From contig NC_092580.1 in NCBI RefSeq assembly GCF_037975245.1, positions 18,054,001-18,118,000 of the forward strand: a stretch of 64,000 bases of DNA, read 5' to 3'. The notes beneath the pieces were generated by a model, which saw only the letters and a list, made by a program, of their open reading frames with translations, did not search any database and was not told where the DNA came from. Every line of letters begins with the position of its first letter. Position 1 is the stretch's first letter. The stretch comes from Apostichopus japonicus (Eukaryota > Echinodermata > Holothuroidea > Aspidochirotida > Stichopodidae). The translations under genes were made by a program, and so were the position numbers. Below, in pieces: positions 48,338-61,084 of this stretch.

Positions 48338-49835
48338 TATACCTGCCATTTTTCATAAACAAAATTCCTTAGTGCTAAGTGACGTATTTCGATAACTTGT
48401 TTAGCTGTAGATTCTGAAAGAGTACAACGATAATGACATCATTTTGAAGTTACAAATTTTTGTCTTTACGACACACCTTTTCATCAAAGGGTACAGTACA
48501 TAGTGACATTATCATCAGGAGTACACGAGAATTACATTTCTACCTTCGCATCCACGAATTTGAAAATAATAGAGTTCAGGGAACTGAACACATCACCACT
48601 TGTGAGAATAGTGCTTCTGATATCATCATTTATAAAAGTCATGTATGTTACATATGTTCAATTGTTCACTAACATTGAAACAATTGAACGACTGTTTTCT
48701 CCCCTGTTTATGAAATCAGAACCACTATCTTTACAAGTGCAGTCGTGTAAAGTTCCCTGATCTACTGTCAGTTTTCAATTCCTGCAAACGAAGGTATCAA
48801 AAGATTGTGTACATATATCTCAGTAATTCCAGACGGATGCTTTTACCTTATCCAAACTCATCATCCGATGACTTTCAACCATCTTTCGACGGTCGTCAGC
48901 ATTCGCGGACTCTTTAATTCTCCTCGATCAAGTATGTCTTTCGGTTTCAAGATTTTGACAGCTTAATTACTTTTGGGAGACTTTGTTTACATTTTGTTCG
49001 GAAGAAGTAATTGCTAGAAAACGTTTTACTGAGCTTCTTGGTCGTCCATATCCAGACGGCTCCCAAACACGAGTGGCTCCAGGATTACTTTAAATGTATA
49101 GTTTGCATGTTTGACTGACCTTTATAGGCGTTCTCTGATACTGATCTCAAACTAAGCCATAATTAATTTCTGCCCCGCTAGTCTGTATTTTCCTTCTTGG
49201 CGATGGCTTAAGAAAACCTCGCGGAACTCGCATCTTGTCACATCACAGGGTGATTCCCTATGATTACTAATCGGTCATGCATATTAGGTGTAAATTTAAA
49301 ATAACCAGTAACTTTGGCAAAACCGATGTCTTATTCGATGTTTCCCATGATAGGGTCATGTACTACGAGTAATAGCGTTCTGCTAAGATTATACGCCCTT
49401 ATATATTAAATTCGTCACTTCCCGTGCCCGCATGGATAGATTTCTACTGGTATATCTAACCCACCGTATATATAACAACGATTCCTGACAGGTTAGATTT
49501 TGAGCTAGAAGAGAAGCAGATTGAGCAATGTAAAGGGAATACCAAATGTCGGAATACTTTCCAACAAATGTTCAAACTTGATTTTATATTCAGTTCGTAT
49601 TTCAAACCATCTGTTCATTTAATCACCCTCTTCCACATTTAAGCTGAAACATGCCCAAAAACATGTCAAAAGCGCTAAAGAGAAGTAAGCAAACCAGCAA
49701 TCGCTCCCGTTACGTAATATTATGTGCTCTTCCTGGTAAACCTTTTCTCCAGTTGTACACTGCTCTAATTGTGGCATGGTACTCTTCATTGCACAGTTGC
49801 AGTTTATTACGAAAATTATACCACATTGCTTTACT
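48338..49835. other. Spacer between the two family D elements
   Basis: About 1.5 kb of unique-looking AT-rich DNA with no recognisable gene. Confidence 0.6.
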
Positions 49836-49843
49836 TTTTAGAT

Positions 49844-50791
49844 CCAGGTTACTCAACCTGGGGTCCGCGGACCCCTAGGGGGTCCGTGAAATTTATTTGG
49901 GGGTCCGTGAGGGCAAAGGGGTCCGCAGGGGGTCCGTGAAAAAATAAGGGTCCGTGAAAAAATAAGAGTCCGCGAAAGCCGAAGAGGTTCGTGAAAAATG
50001 GAATGAGAGATATAGTCGAAGGAAGAAGTATGTATGCCTCTAGAAATCTAGGCTAGGCTAGCCGTCAATACGTCGGACCCTGATGAGCAGACCATGGTCA
50101 GTAGTCGATAAATGTTGAATCGTGCGTTCCCCGATGAAAACAAGTAATATAGTTTCTCATTGGTATACATTCGGTGAGGTATGGATAACATGCCACCCGA
50201 GTGTTGTGTACAACTTAACTGCACACTATACATCCTAATATGCAGAGCAATAACTACGATGCGTTGCTCACTGTTGACACAGCGAAGCGCGGTAGTTATA
50301 AGGCTTTGGTGGAGGAAAAGTTATAACTAACTTGGATTTGACACAAACAAACGGTGCATGCCATTTGCAGCTATCTCTGACAAAGAAAACACATAATTCT
50401 CCTGACCTCATGCAGAATCAACCAGTTTGTATCTGACAACTCATCGCTTCCAAATTAAAATTTAATTGGGAAATATATAATTTGAAAGAAAGAATTTCCA
50501 AGTAGGCCTAACCGCCTATGCCTAGCAATACTTGCAGGTCTAAGAAAACTGCATTCCAGGCCCAGAAAAATGCATTTCTAAACATTAATTCTTGAACATA
50601 AATTTACTTCAAAAGTCCCAAAATAATGCACCATTTCGCATCTAACCCTCAAACATTATAAAAAAAACCAAAAGGGGAGGGAGACACCCCTTGTACCCCA
50701 CCCCCAGGCCGGCGGTCACTGTCCGGGGGTCCTCCAAACATTTCACTTTATCTCAAGGGGTCCCTGGAGAGAAAAAGGTTGAGAACCTAGG
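49844..50791 (-). mobile_element. Non-autonomous hAT element family D, copy 2 (948 bp), perfect 8-bp target duplication
   Basis: This is the reverse complement of copy 1. Flanks are TTTTAGAT at 49836-49843 and 50792-50799, different from those of copy 1, so it is a separate insertion and not an inverted segmental duplication. By eye I found only two differences: one C/T substitution in the phrase GGGACTTCTGAAG versus GGGACTTTTGAAG, and one extra T in a short T-run between CGCGGACTC and CACGGACC. The same 61-codon frame appears at 50048-50233 on the minus strand. Confidence 0.9.
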
Positions 50792-50799
50792 TTTTAGAT

Positions 50800-53700
50800 A
50801 ATACCCGCAATTTTACATCCCGAAATAACTTGTGCACTGTTCATACTAAGAATAGAAAGTATTTCTCCTCGCCTGAACATGTTGTTATCATCTTGTATAA
50901 AACAAACTTATCTGTGTACTCTATAGAGCTAACTACATCTGTAATGCAGGTTTGACTATAATACTTGTCGGGATTTTCTTAACTACACATTAAAGATATT
51001 ATATATGTTATGTTATATTATTTTATCAATAACTATAAACTCAAAAAGGTTGCATGTCTTGAAAGGTCCACCAAAGGGATTTATACCTTACCTAAATTCC
51101 TGCCATTGACCTATTTTCGTACGTTTCTCCTACATGGTAAACGTTACGTAACATGTGAGGTCCTGAAAGAAACAAAAAAGTTTCAAAATTGCAATACTTG
51201 TCAAACTTTCAAAATAAGAGGGGAATTAACGTGTTCTGCAGAGGGTGCTAATTACCCACTGAATTGATAACACTGTAAAAAAAGCAGTATGGATGTCGAA
51301 ATCAATTCAAGATACTAGATATTCCGAGCAAGGTAAACGCTCCACAAGAAGGCTACGAGGGAACACTATATATTTAAGAAATTAAAATACACCGAGGACC
51401 CTTTAATAGTCCCAAAGGTGAATCTTCCTTAAATGTATATTTAAACCAGCATTGCCCTCCCAGAATAAGTTATTTCTTTGAAAGAAATAGCCAGGAACAG
51501 ACCTCAGTATAGGTTAGGTTAAATGAAGTAAGCAATACCATTTGCATTCCCGATTTCCGCAAAACAAATGCCACCGAGTGTACCGTTGCTGTATACACTT
51601 AAAGATGATGCAATTCAACAACAACAACAAATTAATAAATCGTGGGACAAGGCGTCGTCTTGTCTACAACCGAACCGTTCAATTGGAATTACTGTTAAAA
51701 GTGTCAAACATTTGAAGAATTGAAGAACCACAATCGGGAACTTCCTGAAGAAAAAAATGTTAAAGGAACGCTATCATTTTTTCTCTCGAAATTATAACAA
51801 AGAGGACAATCGGTTGTTGGTCCTCCTCAAGGCTACATATTAGAATATATTGGTACGTCACCGAGATATCTACCCTCGAGCTCTGTGTCATCTGGGCAGA
51901 TATTCTACAGAGTATTTACTTAGGTTATTACAATTTAATAAACCTAAACTTAAACAGTATCCAGCAAGTTTTTTAAGATATCAGGCTTCAGCCACTAGAT
52001 TGTGGTTTTAATACGATTCAATGCAAGAGGATTTTTATAAGAAACATTCAGCATGGTTTAGCATACCGTACCACCCAGCCACCGGCATATCCATTAATAC
52101 CCAAGGGCTATTATTTGAGACAGTTCCGTAATGACGGGAACATTTTCTCTCTTAATATCTTTTACACTGTTAGCTCAAACCCACATCGTCATGGCATTGT
52201 GAAGGTGCGAAGACACGATTTTTGTTTTCAAGTTTAGAAATATCTTTTGTGAATGCATCTGGCAACTGTAACGTGATATGATGCCATCGTGGCAATAGAG
52301 AAGATGAAGTGTATTCGTTTTCTCGTTATCAAAATATGATCAATCACTCAGAGAGGAAAATAATATTTCTACATAAACAAAAATGCATTTGAATGAAATT
52401 AGAAACACATAGAACATTGCCAGCTTATAGCAAGCATTTAAAATCACATTTGACGAATTAATCAACACGTAGTTTATAATAAGAGAGAAAATATATTGAA
52501 GAACATCTGACATAATGACACCACAGACCTCCTACTTTCGGTCACTTCCTACATTACGCAGGTAACGGCGGGTTCAAGGGGCAAAATGATATTGCATTCA
52601 ACAACCATATCTGGATGTTTTTATCTATTATGATGACATTGTCTGCCACCGGAATAACTCTTTAATGGATTAAAGAAATATTAACTTCTGCCTCTGTGTC
52701 ACGAAAATGAGGTCACTGCATAACTGGGCAAAATTAGGGCAGTTTGAATTCGTTGAATTTCTTGTGAAGAAATGTTACGTATAATTCCGGGATCTCCGTA
52801 AAAGAGGATTAGGATAATATTTACCTCATTAATATATTCATTAGAAAAGTTAGAAACAAATAGAATTATTATCAACTATTTATCAGCAAGTAGCGAATTA
52901 TTGAAATTCCAGTATGCTCTGCCCGCTGCAGTGACTTCGGTATTTAATCAAGTGTGATCAGTTTTTAGACCTCCACATGAAATAAGCAAGAAATCTAATT
53001 TCTTCTGCTTAAGAAATATGTTTTCTTCGAAGCCGGCAAGCTCTTTTCACTGAAATGCTAAGAACATGCCAAGCATTCAATTAAGATCAATAATTAAAGA
53101 AGGAACGGCTTGTCAATACTTGGGAGTGGCAATCCTCATATGGATTAAGTATAATATTCTATACACCAACTACTATATCGTAATGAATGTTTAAAATCCT
53201 CCTTGACAGGTTCAGTCTAAAGATCTGGACTGTTAAATGGCGAGATATATTTCAACGTCGTTGCTTGGCGAAATAACTTTCTTATTTTAGTCTAGCAATA
53301 GAAACTGAATTGCAGCTATAAATTAACGAGTTTGACTCCGATTTTCAACAGTTATGTCGCCCAAACTGCTTTTGTAACCAGCAAAGTTTCAAAATATTGA
53401 AATGTTAAAATCGACTTTCTTTCAAATGGTCGAAATCATGGAAACGTGATGAGTCAAGTTCATTAGCTACATTGCTATGGGATTTTCTAGTGGAGGAACG
53501 TCTGAAAATCTAAATTATTTTTTACCGATGAACGTAATTAACAGTAAGTATAGTGTATGTATGAAGGGAATAGGGAATCGTTTTGGTTAGATCATTTATA
53601 GTATTTGCTTCGAATACATTAAACACAGTAAACGCTGCCCACCCCTTTATACGAGATCATGAGTAGTATATGTTACTTTTGGGAAGGGACTCATGATACC

Positions 53701-54417
53701 TAAACGTGACGTAAAACACTGTCATGGTTACACAATCCCATGCTCGATGTACGGTACTTAGGGTTAAGTGTGGAGTGGTGTTCGTGTCCAGTGTCTATAT
53801 TCGGTGACGAAATATAACAGTGTTTTTACCAGCACTGTGTACACAATTCTTTATAAACAGCAGAGACAAACAGGAACTTAGAAGCTAAGACTTCCTGCAT
53901 ATTTAACTTATATATACTTTTATTTTTAATACAAGGACGGCGTTGTTTTGACATGGATGGGTCGCTGTTCTGTAAAAGAAAGTCGGGTTCAAAATATAAT
54001 TAGGTTTTACCGAATCTGATTATGCTGTCTGGGCATGTTTCAATATTTACTTACACGGCGTTACTTTCCTTGATGATATTGTTGACGGTTAACATGTTCA
54101 CCGACTGTACTTTCCATGACTTAACTAGCGCTATAACCGTATATGCGCTTTCATTTCGCGCTCTGCTGCCCATTTCTGCTCGCACGACTGAATAAACCGG
54201 TGAAGTTCAGACACCTTTCTTGTACATTTATTTATAGGGTTGCGAGAGGTGGTGGGGTTAGGAGGGTTGTTCAGAAAATGTTGCTAAAAGTACCTAGCAT
54301 CGATTGGTCAAAGGAAAACGCAAATTGGAATTTGTTTGCTTACTATACATATAATTGAAATACACATAATCACGCAGGCCCCCTCGAATATGTTTCTTTA
54401 AAGTTCAACCTTCATTA
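50800..54417. other. Gene-free AT-rich stretch
   Basis: No recognisable gene, RNA or full transposon seen. Base composition is uniformly AT-rich. Confidence 0.5.
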
Positions 54418-54729
54418 TGTTGTTACATAGATGTTTTTCTGGCTAGGAATAATCAGTTTTTTCAAGGAAAGCCTGAACTTACCCTGCAATTAGTGTGTAG
54501 TTGTATATGCATAGCATGACCAAGTTATCAAAGCTATTGTGATAATTCTATGAAAAACATTGCTTTTCATTACTATTATCACATTTGATTGATTATCTCT
54601 TAATTATACTATTCGATCTTTATGGACGATAATGATAATTTTGTTACATCGACATCCTTCTGGCTAGGAATAATTAGTTTTTATATTATTCCATCTTTAT
54701 GGATGATTTGTGTATGTGTGTGTGTGTGT
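54418..54729 (+). repeat. Diverged duplication plus short TG repeat
   Basis: TTCTGGCTAGGAATAATCAG at 54437 returns with one change at 54658, each preceded by TGTTACAT. ATTCGATCTTTATGGACGAT near 54611 returns as ATTCCATCTTTATGGATGAT near 54690. A TG-rich run follows at 54709-54729. Confidence 0.7.
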
Positions 54730-55001
54730 TTGGGTAAGTATCCATTAATAACAGTACTTTTCAAAAGCAAGGACACATTTTAGACAATACAGTTATGAGA
54801 TGTTATAAATTCATCTGCAAGAAGCTGAGTAGAGTTTGCTTCTCTATAAATAAGATACTGAGAAATATAAAATAATATTTCTTCCTTTCGTGTCATGTTT
54901 ATTTGTGATGATTTATTGCCTCTTGTTTCCACAATATACTCTGTACAATTATTGTCTATACCTCTGATACCTCTGTTATTGAGCTTGTGATATTGATTAC
55001 G

Positions 55002-55350
55002 TTCACAAGTGTACTGTGTACGTTAAGAATAACTGGTCATTAACATATCTAATCATCATTCTATGGAACAAAATAATTAATTAGAATCCATCAAATCAAT
55101 TTGGGTTTTTGTAAAGATTACCTTCACATGCAACACATGCTGTGTATATTATTACTATGTTCGATAAATCCTATAATACTATAATCATTCCATCTGTAAA
55201 CGAAAAAGAATTAATATTAATATAACAGAGCTATCGAAATTGTTCCATGGATTAGTTTCACACGCAACACATCCTGTGTATACGTTGATTATGACTGGCC
55301 AATAACCTAAGTAATACCATAGCCTTGCCATCTGGACGAAATAAATTGTC
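55002..55350 (+). repeat. Three degenerate units of about 125 bp
   Basis: Starts at 55002 (TTCACAAGTGTACTGTGTAC), 55123 (TTCACATGCAACACATGCTG) and 55256 (TTCACACGCAACACATCCTG). Each is followed by GTGTATA- or GTGTACG-like sequence, then an AATCAT/CCATCT-like part 60-80 bases later. Old tandem copies. Confidence 0.5.
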
Positions 55351-58300
55351 ATGAAAAGTTCAAAGCAAGTTCAAAGGTTATGACTGAAAGAGTAATATTG
55401 CACAAGATATGATCCAACTAATATACTGCAAGGAAAAACTGAAATGGATATCATCCGGAGGTCCACATGCAACTAAAATGAGATCTCATAGTAAATCTAA
55501 CATAAAAACGTAATCATTAAAATAGCCGGGGAATGACTTCCACAAACGTCTCGCTCTACTGTAAAATACAGCCATCTCGATCGGTAGATTGTGTATCATA
55601 CCAAGAATTCCAATACTCCCTACGTCATCATCCTGTTACCATGGCTACCCATGTAGAGAGATGGCTTCCATGTATCCTTCGCACGTGGAATATCTGGAGT
55701 TCACTGGTAAAGGATTTGAGCACCAAAACATTTGCAAATGACTCTCTGCTTGGTGATAAGATTATTTACCATCCGACCGGCTTTTCTCGACGTTGATTTA
55801 TTTTAAGTAACGAAGAAAGCCCTCCTTCTTTCATTTAGAGATATCAGAGCTATTTATGGCTTCCCTGGTTACTGTATAAATTACCTTACTGGAAACTGTT
55901 CAAGTTTTGAAAAGGACAAAGGTGCAAGAATATTAATCATTTACTTGATAGCTCGAATGAACGTCAGAAAAGTAATCACGAAAAACGGGAGGGATTTGAT
56001 TCGACGAAGAAACAGCTTATTACCACCAGCTTCTTTTTTACTCTGGGGTAAGTTCATCCCCGAGATGCAAATTAATTGCTTCGTGGAGTAACCATTTCTG
56101 TCGCCAATGCTTCCATCAAGTGTAAGTGCATTCGTCTAGAATGTCGTTAGAGTGACAAAGGCAAGAGGGATTCGTGGAGAGGTATCATCGTTTAAATGAT
56201 GCGGTATATGTACCTTCTGTGCGAAGAGTGCAAACATCATTTGTGGGAAGCCTGCTGTGAGGTTACATGATCCGTTAACGCAATACGAAATATGTCTTTA
56301 AACCTTCCGACAGATGTAGGTTACACTAAAAGATGTGGATGTAATCGTAGCCTAACACGAATTGGTGTGATGTAATATAAAACCTAGGTTACATACAAAA
56401 CCCGTGGGGAATCAAAAATACAATCGTAAATAAATTATTAGAGGCAACAAATTAAGATTTGAAAATTGGTGAAATGAGACAAACGTCAGCGTTGAGGTAG
56501 CTTTTTAAATCCAAGTTCTTTGATATGTGTAGGAGATGTGGAAAACGATGCTTTATTGTTGTTTTCAAAAATCAAAACATACATTAATAAAATACGTAAT
56601 TTAAATAATCGAATGTAGTGCTGCGCTGTACATATACGATTTCATAAATGTTTTATTTTCTCTGAAATGAAATATTTCCATATAAGCCTCGAAAGCTGAC
56701 GTAAGAAGTACGAGTAGAGAAAATATATAGATAGGCTAAAATGTCTTTTGAGCGTTGAAGACGAAATTTTAGCAGAAGAAGGTACACGTAACAAGAAGTA
56801 CCTTGACTATAGTTGTTGTTATGTATACAAATTTAAAAGTTTACATTATGCTAAATAAACTTTACATAGTTAATTAAGGCAATTTAAGATATTAAATTAC
56901 AGCACTATAAGTGGTTGCTTTGAAGTTGATCCAGAACTATTCAAAAGCTGATGAAGATCGACCCTTTACATTAAATTGTCCTCTCAAAATATTATTTTAC
57001 GACCTTGAATCTGTAATAATCTATATAACGTTTAATACTCCCAACTCCCACGGCAATAGATGCTTAGCTCTAGTGGCTCAATCCCGGCACGGCGGCACAG
57101 CAGTTTAAGCTTTATATCTCACCGTTGATGATATTTGGAGATTAGGAGGTTCGGATGAAGATAAATCCGTCGCGTGGTAATGCTTTGTATACACAACCTG
57201 CATTATTTCAGTTATTTACGTCAACGATGTCTTCATCTACGTACTGTGGCACAAAGACATACTATGCATGTATCACTAAAGTCATGCAAGACTTAGTGAA
57301 ATGTGTTTTTAATACAAAATGAATCAAAGTACATGACGTTTTTTTGTCCCTGATATTTTTAATTATAATTGTTTTTTCGTAAATGAGATGTTTTGCTTCA
57401 CATAAAGGGCGGTTCTAAAAGTGTTTAATCCCTTAAAAAAAAAGGATTCATACTACGGGATGTCTCGTTAGATCATTGAAAGACAGTCAACATATAGCCT
57501 ATTTATGGAATTCTATTTACTTTGGCTCTCCCCAAAGGCTACCTGCCTGAAATACCTCATTTGTATCATGAATCGAAATTTAGACACTTTACCCCAACAT
57601 CAAGTCAATGCACATTTGTACATAACTGTTGCTGAAACGGCAGGAAGTTGTTTAGTTTGAGAATAGCGCTTCGGGATTACTGAGTAACTGCCCTAGAATG
57701 CTAATACTATTTTTCTTAAAAACGTATAAAAAAATGTACACGCCAGCGACCTCTCGTGGAAGTACTTATAGTTCTTTACAATGATATAGTCTTAACCGAG
57801 GCTATACCCAATGGTACTTTAATTCAAAATATCTGACATCTTTACGTACCCTTTTTAAGGTCCTTCATCCAAAGAGTTGGATAGCAATTTATGAAGCCAA
57901 ATTAGGATGAAGTCTCGTGTTTTTGATACAGAAGGGATATCATAGTTGCAGCGGCTGATTGCCGTATCGGTATACCTGTATACCAGGCGGGAACCAACGC
58001 TCGGCTGGCTTTGAGGCGCAGAATTCGCAGCAAGGTTAAAGTACCGAAGACGCCGATTTTCAAGTGGGACACCAACATTTTTTTGAAATGAAACGGTCTC
58101 TTACTTAAATTTAAATTAAGTCCTTCTTTAATGACTAGATCCTTTGGATATATAGACAAAGGGGTCTCCAAGTAGTTGTAAAGATGGCATGGCTTGTATA
58201 AGAATGTTACAATTCTGATGATTTGAAGCAACTTTCGATAAGTAGTAAGCTGCCCTTGTATATAACATTTACTACAATCACGGTCCGTCAGCACTCGAAT

Positions 58301-58883
58301 GTTGAGTGAAAATCCCGCTTCGACTGGCAATTGATCTTGCGTGCCAAAGTGAAAATGTTGATAATCAACGATAAGCAAAACTTTAAAGGTACTAACTCAA
58401 ATGACTAAAACTGGAATATTAGATTATTTGGGAAGTAACAGTGCTACAATCTGCGGTGCATTGTCCATTTGTTATACTGAAAATCATATTACAAATATAC
58501 TCTATATAGAAACTTCCCAAAGTCTAAAGGATGTTTCGTCGCTCATTCAGAAAATTCATTGTTTCGGCTAATTTGTGGTTGAATAAAGACATTTCTCGGA
58601 TATTGAGGATTTTTTTAAAACCTCCTGACGGAAAGCCGCGGACGGAAAGTTTTGCCCGGGCCTCACTTTGCCCATCGGTGATATGTGTAGTGCAGTGGAA
58701 CTAATGTCATGCCTCTGGTCAGAGAACCGCTTTGACAAGGGAGTGAAGTGTGGCCCAAAGGTTCGCTCTTATATAGTGCAAGAAGTTTCAATAAAAGTAT
58801 CATATCCAATTGACCCAATTTGGAAACTCAAATTGTATTATACAATCCATGTTTTATTCACACATGGGTATCACTATATATGG
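55351..58883. other. Gene-free stretch
   Basis: No recognisable gene. The longest frame, 158 codons on the minus strand at 57902-58378, has no domain I can identify. Confidence 0.5.
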
Positions 58884-58891
58884 TTATATTT

Positions 58892-59259
58892 CAGTGGCGT
58901 AGGAAGGTACTTTTGAGTGGGGGGCTGAAGACTGATGGCCGGCCTGGGGGAGGGGTCTAAGGGGAGGGGGTGTTCCCTCCCCTTTGGAATTTTTTGCATT
59001 TCCAGGTGGCCTCAGATGCAATTTGGTGAAATATAGCACACTTCAACACCCACTCTATTTTGTAAACTTAATTTTGTATTTTCACCTGGCCGTAGATGCA
59101 ATTTGGTGCTCCAAATGAGATTTTTTTCTCATTTGGAAATGAAAAGGGGTTTTCTGACTTGCGAACCGGGGGGGCGGAATGATACTTCCGCCCCTCCACA
59201 TTTTTCACTGGGGGGGGCCGGCGCCCCCCCAGCCCCCCCCCCCGGTTCCTACGCCCTTG
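58892..59259 (+). mobile_element. hAT miniature element family A, copy 2, perfect 8-bp target duplication
   Basis: TTATATTT at 58884-58891 and 59260-59267 flanks the element exactly. The left end is CAGTGGCGTAGGAAGG and the right end, in reverse complement, CAAGGGCGTAGGAACCGGG. Near the right is a GGGGCGGAA-TGATAC-TTCCGCCCC hairpin, then G- and C-runs. It is collinear with 46121-46493 and has the same orientation. 368 bp, non-coding. Confidence 0.88.
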
Positions 59260-61049
59260 TTATATTTGCATCCTCGATGGAGGTTAACTCGATCACATTT
59301 CGTGCTTCTCTCATGTTCATATGTTTACATTATTAATGGTCATGTAATATTCTTTCTCTCTGAAATGCATATTGATGTTTCACTAGATTGGAAGTCTCCT
59401 AACGTGTTGTTTTCCTTTCTCTCCATGGCCTTCATTTCTCTGTCATTTGATATTTACCAGTGTAGAGGAAGCAATATTGGCGGTAGGCGAAAAATCCGGC
59501 ACCGCTTCCTTTATGCTTGTGGGAGATTTGAGTTAACCTGACGAAGTGAGAGAGAAATTTGGCACTAAACCGAGAATGGTATATTTCACTGACATTGGAG
59601 AGAGTCAACCTAGAAAACAAAAGATAATTTCTAAGAGGCCTTTCAAAGTAATAATTCAACGTCGTCCAATTTCGTCAATTTTTGTAGGGTCTGAAGTGCA
59701 ATTTGTTTCCCGTAGCTGTGTTTGTTCTTTCTGTCATTTCACGGTGGAATGTAAACAGTGTGAAACAACGTCATAGTAATCATGGTGAAAGCTTCTATAT
59801 TGCAGAATTAACATGAGCAAAATCCATCTCCATTACATGTAGACTTACGCTGTAGACTTACTCAAGTCGTTGTGTTTTAGGGAACATTAACTCTGCGTTA
59901 TCTCCTAAATATGATGGAATAAGAACTGTCTTACCTGTTTGGGGTAATTGGCTGATCACAATTATCTCTATCACGATAACCAACGATGGTGCATGTTGGA
60001 TTTGTGTCCCTCTAAGTAACACGTTTATTTTTATCTTTGAAGTGTGATCGATGCGGATGGTCTGAGCCAGAATTCATGACCCAGTACACAAATTTGATTA
60101 GGAAGCCAATCCATCTGGGCAACGGCGTTAAAGTCCTCGGAATCGGTGCTACTTCTTTCCATTCCATGACAGATTATTTAAGTTGACAAGAAAAGAGCAA
60201 AGTTTTAAAGCGTTGAGGAAAGTTTCGTGATACGTTTGAGGCGGAACGCGTTTACGTTCTATGGGAGAACCAACCATACATTGAAATTGACGCTGTCACG
60301 TGTTAATGTCATACAGTGTATGAACTTAAAATGTAAACCATGTTGCGAAATAATGTGATTAAAGTATACATTTTTAATATAAGAAAGTTGACATTTCTGG
60401 AATAATCGCATTACCTTTTACGATCTATGAAGAGAATTGCGCACATATCTGTGCCGATTAGTATATGCATTACGTAGGTAGAGGTGGGCTCGAGTGGGTT
60501 GGAGAATAGGTATCAAATACTGTCCTGTTTCGTGTCTAATGCGACGTGTATGGTATAGGGTCAAACAACTTCCACCCAACCCCACCCACTGTACTACATA
60601 AATGACTGCTCCGCATATATACATTGCAGTAATAAATGAAGTAACAGCAACATCAGGAACAACAACATAAATATAAACAACTACTTTAATCCGACATTTC
60701 TGGTCTATATGATAAAAACGTAAACGAACTTTATACTTTCTATATCCTATTAGCATGTCCGTTCCCTTTGGCTTTTTTTTATCATACTTTAAGCTGTGAA
60801 GGGCATAATTTGAATTTTAAAGTTCTTTGCTGTACTTCTTCATTAGATGAAAGCCGACCAGTTCATAAGACCGTAAAAGGTCACTTCAAAAATGTCAAGA
60901 GTCACGCTTTAATAGAATTAAGAAGCGTTGACGTTATTTGAAGGTGTGAAAAATCTATAAGTACAGTAAATAAACCAATCCGTTGATGGGAGTTGAAGTG
61001 ACCGCTGAAGGGAAACTGGCATAATTTTTTGCAAACTTCGGGCGTTATA

Positions 61050-61084
61050 TGACGTCATTTTCCCATTTTCCATGGCTATAAAAT
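61050..61084 (+). promoter_or_regulatory. Possible core promoter: CRE followed by TATA box
   Basis: TGACGTCA at 61050-61057 is followed 27 bases later (start to start) by TATAAAAT at 61077-61084 in CCATGGCTATAAAATAG. A start site would be expected near 61105-61112. No clear first exon follows, so a promoter is only a hypothesis. Confidence 0.3.

Noticed and set aside
47383-50791. Inverted segmental duplication
   Set aside because: The repeats stop exactly at the hAT-type ends and each arm has a different 8-bp flanking duplication, which fits two transposition events better.
57902-58378. 158-codon minus-strand frame
   Set aside because: No domain or motif recognised and no repeat relation seen. 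It is kept only as a candidate for a homology search.
60040-60185. Open stretch reading CDRCGWSEPEFMTQ after a pyrimidine-rich run, resembling a zinc-finger exon
   Set aside because: Only one Cys pair, with no matching His pair, no clear splice sites and no neighbouring exon.
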